Below, in pieces: positions 58,747 through 64,000 of a stretch of DNA of 64,000 nucleotides. The position numbers and the translations under genes are program-made. Position 1 is the first letter of the stretch, and each line of letters opens with the position of its first letter. The DNA is taken from positions 90,280 to 154,279 of the forward strand of contig NZ_KN882169.1 in the NCBI RefSeq assembly GCF_000934745.1. The letters are read 5' to 3'. Source of the stretch: Desulfonatronum thioautotrophicum (GTDB taxonomy: Bacteria; Desulfobacterota; Desulfovibrionia; Desulfovibrionales; Desulfonatronaceae). The notes below the pieces were generated by a model that made no database searches, had not been told where the DNA came from, and saw nothing but the letters and a program-made list of their open reading frames with translations.

Positions 58747-59670
58747 ATGCCCCAAGAATCCCACGACCATAATTTCAAGAACGTCTTCCTGGATTTCCCC
58801 CGCGAGTCCCTGGAACTCTTCTATCCGCAAGCCCTGGAACAATATGGCGAGCTCCAGGAGATTACCTTTGTCCGCCAGGAGCCGCGCAAACGCCGCCTGT
58901 CCGACTCCGCCCTGGCCCTGGACATGCCTATCCTGTTCCGCTTTGCCCGCGGCTCCCTGCTGCTCTGGCTGGTGGAGTTCCAGGAGGACAAGGAAAAATT
59001 CTCCATCTACAGGCTGCTACGCTACGCCACGGACCTGATGGAAGTCCATCCTGACGCCGTGGTCATCCCCACGGTTCTGTTCACGGACCGCAAGGCCTGG
59101 CGCAAGGACGTCCCCCGCAAGCTGGAAAGCAAATTCGCCGGAACAACCTTCCTGCACTTCGAATACGTCCACCTGAAACTGTTTGCCCTCCAGGCCAACG
59201 ATTATTACACTGTCAACAACCCGGTGGCCAAAATCCTCATGCCCAAAATGCAGTACCCGCCATCCGAACGGCTTGAAGTCCTGCGCTACGCCTACCTGGG
59301 CCTCTACCAACTGGTATCCTGGGCGCATTTTGAAAAATATGTTGATTTTATTGACGTTTATGCCGAGGTGCAGCCGGAAGAGCAAAAAGTTCTCTGCGCC
59401 GAAATCATGGAAAACGAGGAGACCGCCATGCTCGCCCAATACATCAAAGATCTAGGTCGTGTCGAAGGTCGTGTCGAAGGTCGTGTCGAAGGTCGTGTCG
59501 AAGGCCGCCAAGCCATCCTCCAGCGCCTCGTCACCAAACGTTTCGGCCAAAACATCCTGGACTTTCACCTCCAGGAGCAACTCCGCAAAGCCACCCCCGA
59601 ACAACTCGATCTTTGGGCCGAACGCATCCTGGATGCCGAGAGCGTCGACGATGTATTCAAGGACAATTGA
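58747..59670 (+). CDS. Rpn-like PD-(D/E)XK family protein with RVEG repeats
   Basis: A 307-residue protein of the Rpn/PDDEXK transposase-like group: HDHNFKNVFLDFPRESLELF at the start and the nuclease core DMPILFRFARGSLLLWLVEFQEDKE (Asp...Glu-x-Gln). Residues about 237-252 are four exact GRVE units encoded by a 12-base repeat. The C-terminus (LVTKRFGQNILDFHLQEQL...) resembles the DUF4351 tail often found in such proteins. An upstream GTG 58705 is possible. Confidence 0.82.
   Translation: MPQESHDHNFKNVFLDFPRESLELFYPQALEQYGELQEITFVRQEPRKRRLSDSALALDMPILFRFARGSLLLWLVEFQEDKEKFSIYRLLRYATDLMEVHPDAVVIPTVLFTDRKAWRKDVPRKLESKFAGTTFLHFEYVHLKLFALQANDYYTVNNPVAKILMPKMQYPPSERLEVLRYAYLGLYQLVSWAHFEKYVDFIDVYAEVQPEEQKVLCAEIMENEETAMLAQYIKDLGRVEGRVEGRVEGRVEGRQAILQRLVTKRFGQNILDFHLQEQLRKATPEQLDLWAERILDAESVDDVFKDN
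59455..59502 (+). repeat. Four tandem 12-bp repeats (RVEG)
   Basis: Four exact copies of GGTCGTGTCGAA lie in-frame inside the Rpn-like gene. Gain or loss of units changes protein length by four residues without a frameshift. Confidence 0.95.
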
Positions 59671-59702
59671 AGCCGGTTGACCGAAAAGGATTGAACTCAG
59701 TG

Positions 59703-59734
59703 AAAGGGGAGCCACAAGGCTTCCCTTTCTTTTT
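59703..59734 (+). terminator. Rho-independent terminator after Rpn-like gene
   Basis: Arms 59703-59713 and 59718-59728 pair over 11 bases with one G-U and an ACAA loop, followed by CTTTTT. A second small 7-bp hairpin is at 59748-59765. The rest of 59735-59966 shows no gene. Confidence 0.85.
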
Positions 59735-59966
59735 CCTGGGCCGCGGGAAGGCTCCATAGCCTTCGATTCGGATGTGTTCAGGAACCATGCTCCTGTCCCA
59801 CCTCCACCTCCGAGTCTAAAGTTTTTCGCCTTGTGGTCGATAAAGTTTTTTATCATCAGGTAAGTGCCGAAACTTGCTGCTGCAATCCACGAGCAAGTTT
59901 TACGACAGAATTTTGATTGGGCCATTCATGCCTACATGGTCCATTTAATGAGCAAAAAAATTAGGG

Positions 59967-59996
59967 TTGACACGCAAATCGAAAAGGAGGTTAGCT
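59967..59996 (+). promoter_or_regulatory. Sigma70-type promoter for riboswitch leader
   Basis: Perfect -35 TTGACA at 59967-59972 and a -10-like TTAGCT at 59991-59996 with an 18-base spacer (GTTAGC with 17 is an alternative). It lies immediately upstream of the c-di-GMP aptamer, so transcription would begin near 60003. Confidence 0.65.
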
Positions 59997-60004
59997 GATC
60001 TCCA

Positions 60005-60112
60005 AATACGTGAAAAGGCAAAGTAGCCCGAAAGGGTACGACGCAAAGCCACCGGCCTACATTCCGGCAAGACGGGACAAGGTAGCGGGGTTGCCGGAAA
60101 TGACGCTGACGT
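60005..60112 (+). ncRNA. Cyclic-di-GMP-I (GEMM) riboswitch
   Basis: The aptamer core matches the GEMM-I pattern closely: AAAGGCAAAG, a stem capped by a GAAA tetraloop (CCCGAAAGGG), the conserved GACGCAAAGCC followed by ACCGGCCTA, then a second stem (CCGGCAA at 60064-60070 with TTGCCGG at 60091-60097) containing the receptor GGTAGCGGGG. A closing ACGT at 60109-60112 runs into TTTTTT, so an intrinsic or Rho-type expression platform can be imagined. It controls the pilin/protease genes downstream. Confidence 0.93.
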
Positions 60113-60122
60113 TTTTTCCCTG

Positions 60123-60156
60123 CCTCTCCCCCCTCCTTTCCCCCCTCCTTTCCCCC
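60123..60156 (+). repeat. 34-base pyrimidine (C-rich) tract
   Basis: Only C and T occur over 34 bases, with two copies of a 12-base unit (CCCCCCTCCTTT). The RNA would be C-rich and G-free, like a Rho-loading site. The other DNA strand has several G-runs that could form a quadruplex. From 60157 to 60432 no gene is visible. Confidence 0.75.
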
Positions 60157-60432
60157 GCCGCTTCAAACGGAACCGGGGCCGGTTGCCCGCACTTACATTA
60201 ACTCGCACCTTTTGCGATGGATTGCTTCCCGATTGCCAGGCTTTTCCTGGAGTTGGGTGCAGTAACTTCTTTTGTTGATTGTTAAAACGTGATTTTTCGG
60301 TCGGCTGAACATGGCTGTCGCTTTTGGTTTACGACACGGGAACCGGACTTCTTCAGTATTCACCCCAATATGTCATGAAGCGACACTCAAAAAAGCCCTG
60401 AGGGGGAAGGAATATAAAACATGGAGGTAGGC

Positions 60433-61005
60433 ATGCTGAAGAGGAAAAATCAGTCGGGGTTTACACTGCTGGAAGTGGCCATGGTCCTTATTGTGGCGAG
60501 CTTGATTGTCATTGCTGTTTTATCTGCTCAAGGTGTGTGGGATACTGCTAAATTTTTCCGTCTCGAGAGACAGGTTCAGGAATTAAAAGTTGCTATCGCA
60601 CTCTATGAAAACAAAATGGGCAGGTTACCAGGAGATTCATCTCCTTTTCCACATGACGGTGAAATTGATAATGCACTCGGTCAGGAATGGTACGTTGAAT
60701 TAAATGATGAAAATTTAGTTTCTTCTGCAGCAAAAGCACAAAGGCATCCTTACGCTGATGAGGTTGTTCTTGCATACAGCGATGGTGATACAACTCCTGG
60801 CCAAAATCCATTTGATTTAGATATCAATGTTTTTACTTATGAAAATATTCCTGTTGAATGGGCAGAAGCTTTGGATAATGCTATCGACGATGGGGCATCA
60901 AATGCTGGAAGAGTTCAAGCAACAAATCCAGGTCTTGCAGCAGCTCTCGGTACTTATGGCGCTGCAATAGGTGACCTGGTTGATGTGTGGATCAGGCTAG
61001 ATTAG
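60433..61005 (+). CDS. Prepilin-like protein in c-di-GMP-controlled operon
   Basis: A 190-residue type IV pilin-like protein with processing site SG/FTLLE, the conserved Glu5 and a hydrophobic helix (VAMVLIVASLIVIAVL). The first in-frame ATG (60421) is itself part of the GGAGGT ribosome site for ATG 60433, which I prefer. The C-terminal globular part has few cysteines and Asp/Asn-rich loops. It is AT-richer than its neighbours and lies first after the riboswitch, so its expression should follow c-di-GMP. No pilus assembly gene is present in the window. Confidence 0.88.
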   Translation: MLKRKNQSGFTLLEVAMVLIVASLIVIAVLSAQGVWDTAKFFRLERQVQELKVAIALYENKMGRLPGDSSPFPHDGEIDNALGQEWYVELNDENLVSSAAKAQRHPYADEVVLAYSDGDTTPGQNPFDLDINVFTYENIPVEWAEALDNAIDDGASNAGRVQATNPGLAAALGTYGAAIGDLVDVWIRLD

Positions 61006-61011
61006 TGTACA

Positions 61012-61045
61012 GCCAAAGTCTTTGCTTAAGAGCGAAGACTTTGGC
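61012..61045. other. 15-bp hairpin between pilin-like and prodomain genes
   Basis: Arms of 15 bases pair with one G-U around a TAAG loop. The 3' side is followed by TTAAAATATT, a weak U-tail, so it may be a partial terminator or a 3'-end protector that sets the ratio of the pilin mRNA to the protease mRNA. Confidence 0.7.
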
Positions 61046-61072
61046 TTAAAATATTATGTAAAGTTCTTAAGT

Positions 61073-61615
61073 ATGCACAGTGTTCAATTAATAAATGCAG
61101 CAATTATATCCAGTACATTAATGCTATTATCAGCGTTGACATTAAACGCATCAAGCTATGACATCTCATTGTTTTATGATCATTTTTCCATACCGTCTCA
61201 AGCTGATGAGATACAAGGCGACGTCATTCATAACAATAGAGTTGTATATACTGCACTACGCCATCGAAAGGTTGATCTTGCTCTTCACCTTAATGAACTT
61301 CAAAGCATTGAGACAGGGGGTCACCTTTACATGCCTTTGTTTCACGACGCTGTATTTATTGGAAAAGTAGACTCGATTACACACGGCAATAATGTCCACT
61401 CCATGCGAGGCAGGCTAAAGGACTCAGACACGGGATTCTTTTTCCTGTCCTTCAACGCCGGGATGGCATTGGCCAGTATTGAAATACCTGCACACAACCA
61501 GGAGTTTTCAGTGGTCTATGTTCCCACGTTCGAGAGCCATATCGTTTTTGAGGTGGATATGGAGCGCAAGGATGTTCTCCCGGAAGGCCCCGTCCTGACG
61601 CCTCTTGAGGAATAG
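61073..61615 (+). CDS. Secreted free-standing protease prodomain homologue
   Basis: A 180-residue protein with a signal peptide (hydrophobic INAAIISSTLMLLSALTLNA). The remainder aligns with the prodomain (about residues 30-205) of the metalloprotease encoded just downstream. Matching features include a shared ISLF start, IP-x-x-NQEF, HIV-x-E-x-D and KDVLP-x-x-P near the end. It lacks a catalytic domain. A role as an intermolecular chaperone or inhibitor of the protease is inferred. The TTG at 61022 is a less likely start. A weak ribosome site precedes ATG 61073. Confidence 0.78.
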   Translation: MHSVQLINAAIISSTLMLLSALTLNASSYDISLFYDHFSIPSQADEIQGDVIHNNRVVYTALRHRKVDLALHLNELQSIETGGHLYMPLFHDAVFIGKVDSITHGNNVHSMRGRLKDSDTGFFFLSFNAGMALASIEIPAHNQEFSVVYVPTFESHIVFEVDMERKDVLPEGPVLTPLEE

Positions 61616-61655
61616 TGGTGCCCGCAGCTTTGCTGAACAACTAAAGGGGGTTGGC

Positions 61656-64000
61656 GTGAGAGTTCAACGCGACTTGCAACAAGTTATTACTTGTTTTTTT
61701 GCCCTTTCTCTTTTTCTCTTTTCCCTCGCCATCACAAGCCAGGCATTGGCTTTCGAGGCGCACAACCGCGTTATCTCCCTTTTTCAGGACAGGCCGATCG
61801 CTGCTGAAATATTCATGCCGGATGGAGAACCACTGTCTCGCCTTACAAACGAAGCACTGCATGCAGCAAAACGGTATCGTGCTGTTGCTATCAATCCGCA
61901 GGCTATACAGCCTTTGGAACTCATTGAAGGTGATGTTTTATATCTTGGAGTTTTTGAAGATGTAGAATTTTTTGCATACGTTAAAAATATTTCAGTTGAT
62001 GTCAATGGTGTATATGCTATCAAGGCAGGAATTGAAAGTTCACATTATGGATATGTTATTCTTTCTATTCATGAAAATAAAGTTCTTGGGGTTGTTAATA
62101 TTCCTGAAAGGAATCAAGAATTTCAGATATCATACCTTCGGGATGTTAATGGCCATATAGTCCAAGAGATTGATTTTGAGAAAAAGGATGTTTTGCCATA
62201 CAGCCCGCCATTGATCCCTTCGATAGATGAAATGCATGGTTTATATCGTCAAAAGAATCAACATGTAAGACAAGGAACTCACCATGTAAACATAGACTTG
62301 ATGATAATCTATACTCCGGCAGCAAAAAACTGGGCTGCTAGTAATGGAAGCGGCATCAACAACGTTATTAATTTAGCGATGCAAAAATCTCAGCTAGCTT
62401 TTAATAATTCAGGAATTAATGCAAATTTACGTCTTGTACACTCAACAGAAGTTAACTACACGGAAAGTGGAAACTCTGGAACAGATCTAGATCGACTCAC
62501 AAATCAAAACGACGGCCATTTAGATGAGGTTCATGCCTTGAGAGATACATATGGCGCGGATTTGGTAGCATTTTTTACCCATGTTAATGACACTGGTGGC
62601 TTGGCTTGGCTTTTGCCAACGCGACAAGGTCTGCCTACTCATGGTTTTTCCATCACGCGCATTCAACAGGCTTCATCGACATACACCATGATCCACGAAA
62701 TTGGCCACAATATGGGTGCACACCACCACAAGCAACAATTTATACAGCCCGGTCCCACAATTTGGTGGGATTGGCCTGAGAATCGTTGGTCAGCAGGGTG
62801 GCTCTGGTTTGGGAACGACAACCAAAGGTACTGTTCGTTGATGAGCTATAATAGTGGCTATCCCGGAGGTATAACCTGTACAAATGTAGCCTATTTTTCG
62901 AACCCTAACATTTTACATCAGGGAGTACCTACTGGACATCCAGTTGATGGGGATAATGCAAGAACTTTAGAATTTACAAAAGACATTGTAGCTGCGTATC
63001 GTGCATCCGCTATTCCGAAATCTGTCATGGTTACTCCACTGCAAGGCACTGTTTTCACTTCCACCACAGCCAGCTTTTTATGGACTGACGAAAGTGCTCA
63101 GAGTTACCGTCTAGAAGTTGGAACAACCCAGGGAGATTCTGATATTTTTAACTATTCTGGAACAGGCAATAGTGCTACCGTGTCAAATCTCCCTCACAAC
63201 GGCCAGACAATTTATGTCCGCCTCTGGACGGTTTTCGGCGGTCATCTTGGAGAAGATTACAACGACTATACATACACAGCGGTCAGCGGGACCGGAACCG
63301 AGAAGGCTGAAATGATTCTGCCAACTCCAGGTACTGTGCTGACCACCGCCAACGTCACCTTTGAGTGGACCAATGTTGGCGCTTCGGAGTATTTTCTGCA
63401 GATCGGCAACCGGTTAGGTGCTTCAAACGTATTTAATCAGTCTGTAGGAGCTAATTTTTCCCATACAGTCAGTGGGCTGCCCACTGATGGCAGAAACCTT
63501 CATGTTCGACTTTGGACAATGATAAATGGCCGTTGGACCAACAATTATAACGACTACACCTATACCGCGCACAACTCCGGCGGGGGCGGGGGCACGGAAA
63601 AAGCGGCAATTAGCAGTCCGCAACCAGGATCAACTCTAGCCGGAGCTACGGTCACGTTTGCCTGGAACGATGTGGGAGCGCCGGAGTATTTTTTACAAAT
63701 CGGGACGTCAGTTGGCGGCTCCAACCTCTTCAACCAAAGTGGGACGAACCTCTCCCAGACAGTCAGCGGGCTGCCAACTGACGGCAGAACCATCTACGTT
63801 CGCCTATGGACCAGGATCAATGGGGTTTGGACCAATAATCACAACGACTACACCTTTACCGCACACAACTCTGGTGGCGGCGGCGGGGGAACGGAGAAAG
63901 CCGAGATCACCAGCCCGCAACCAGGATCAACCCTCACCGGTGCCACAGTCAGATTTGCATGGAGTGATGTTGGTGCGCCAGAGTATTTTCTGCAAATCGG
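61656..64000 (+). CDS. Secreted metzincin (M12-like) metalloprotease, 3' partial
   Basis: An open frame of more than 781 residues running off the right edge. It starts at GTG 61656 after AAAGGGGG. A signal peptide ends near QALA (about residue 31); the prodomain spans about residues 32-210; the catalytic domain (about 212-440) has zinc site HEIGHNMGAHH (residues 347-357) and Met-turn SLMSYN (Met396), as in reprolysin-like metzincins. From about residue 455, tandem repeats of about 99 residues begin. Secretion is likely. Expression probably follows the c-di-GMP riboswitch upstream. The C-terminus is not seen. Confidence 0.93.
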   Translation, partial: MRVQRDLQQVITCFFALSLFLFSLAITSQALAFEAHNRVISLFQDRPIAAEIFMPDGEPLSRLTNEALHAAKRYRAVAINPQAIQPLELIEGDVLYLGVFEDVEFFAYVKNISVDVNGVYAIKAGIESSHYGYVILSIHENKVLGVVNIPERNQEFQISYLRDVNGHIVQEIDFEKKDVLPYSPPLIPSIDEMHGLYRQKNQHVRQGTHHVNIDLMIIYTPAAKNWAASNGSGINNVINLAMQKSQLAFNNSGINANLRLVHSTEVNYTESGNSGTDLDRLTNQNDGHLDEVHALRDTYGADLVAFFTHVNDTGGLAWLLPTRQGLPTHGFSITRIQQASSTYTMIHEIGHNMGAHHHKQQFIQPGPTIWWDWPENRWSAGWLWFGNDNQRYCSLMSYNSGYPGGITCTNVAYFSNPNILHQGVPTGHPVDGDNARTLEFTKDIVAAYRASAIPKSVMVTPLQGTVFTSTTASFLWTDESAQSYRLEVGTTQGDSDIFNYSGTGNSATVSNLPHNGQTIYVRLWTVFGGHLGEDYNDYTYTAVSGTGTEKAEMILPTPGTVLTTANVTFEWTNVGASEYFLQIGNRLGASNVFNQSVGANFSHTVSGLPTDGRNLHVRLWTMINGRWTNNYNDYTYTAHNSGGGGGTEKAAISSPQPGSTLAGATVTFAWNDVGAPEYFLQIGTSVGGSNLFNQSGTNLSQTVSGLPTDGRTIYVRLWTRINGVWTNNHNDYTFTAHNSGGGGGGTEKAEITSPQPGSTLTGATVRFAWSDVGAPEYFLQI
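63021..64000 (+). repeat. Tandem ~297-bp repeats in protease C-terminus
   Basis: Three and a partial fourth unit with a period near 297 bases (63301, 63598 and 63898 mark successive starts). Typical unit signatures are YFLQIG, VSGLPTDGR, VRLWT and YNDYTYTA, separated by Gly-rich linkers that begin with TEKA. The third and fourth units are very similar at the DNA level, indicating recent duplication. The repeats are presumably beta-sandwich adhesion or substrate-binding modules; no family name is certain. Confidence 0.88.

Noticed and set aside
59455..59502. Short tandem repeats as a CRISPR array
   Set aside because: The units are 12 bases with no spacers and lie inside a coding frame.
59945..60208. 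An 87-codon minus-strand frame across the riboswitch
   Set aside because: Its Gly/Arg run is only the reverse of the C-rich tract. The GEMM aptamer explains the sequence.

Overview
The window looks like chromosomal DNA of a Gram-negative sulfate-reducer-type deltaproteobacterium (Desulfovibrionales, possibly a Desulfonatronum relative). The clues are the block fabH-fabG-acpP-fabF-glyA-dCMP deaminase-rib genes-nusB-leuS-holA, a tungsten/molybdenum aldehyde:ferredoxin oxidoreductase with its own polyferredoxin, LapA/LapB-type envelope proteins, and a thiobiotic/selenobiotic-like radical-SAM peptide locus. Species identity is inferred, not proven.

Layout. 1-17.5 kb (+) is housekeeping: fatty acid synthesis (fabH is cut by the left edge), glyA, riboflavin synthesis as a tightly overlapping run (ribD-ribE-ribBA-ribH) ending in nusB, then leuS, holA, radC, acylphosphatase and lon, closed by a strong bidirectional terminator. 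17.5-20.1 kb (-) holds a polyferredoxin and aldehyde ferredoxin oxidoreductase, with a large imperfect inverted duplication in the non-coding DNA after it. 20.5-23.3 kb (+) is a compact RiPP locus: a 76-aa precursor, two tandem hairpins, a radical SAM/SPASM maturase and a cupin resembling DMSP lyases. A 1393-aa SNF2-type helicase and a YdcF/ElyC-like protein follow.

28.6-43.2 kb is all minus strand: AI-2E family permease, DUF523/DUF1722 protein, globin-coupled histidine kinase, lysA, mutS, LapB-like TPR protein, LapA, HIT hydrolase, a polar amino-acid ABC transporter, a DUF362 protein and a rhodanese-rubrerythrin-type fusion. 43.3-52.7 kb (+) carries a site-2 protease, trpS, a long LapA-like protein, a coiled-coil/TPR protein and an RND efflux pair. 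52.7-55.1 kb (-) has a prepilin-like protein, a MinD/ParA ATPase and a Uma2 nuclease-like protein.

55.3-59.7 kb is an accessory cluster: AAA-ATPase/PD-(D/E)XK protein, a MITE-like palindromic segment, an MNT/HEPN toxin-antitoxin pair and an Rpn-like PD-(D/E)XK protein with an in-frame 12-bp repeat.

The most striking region is 59.97-64.0 kb. A sigma70-like promoter drives a convincing cyclic-di-GMP-I (GEMM) riboswitch, followed by a C-rich tract, an AT-richer prepilin-like gene, a free-standing secreted copy of a protease prodomain, and a large secreted metzincin (HEIGHNMGAHH) with about 99-aa tandem C-terminal repeats that run off the right edge. I read it as a c-di-GMP-controlled surface/secretion module in which the extra prodomain may act in trans as chaperone or inhibitor of the protease.
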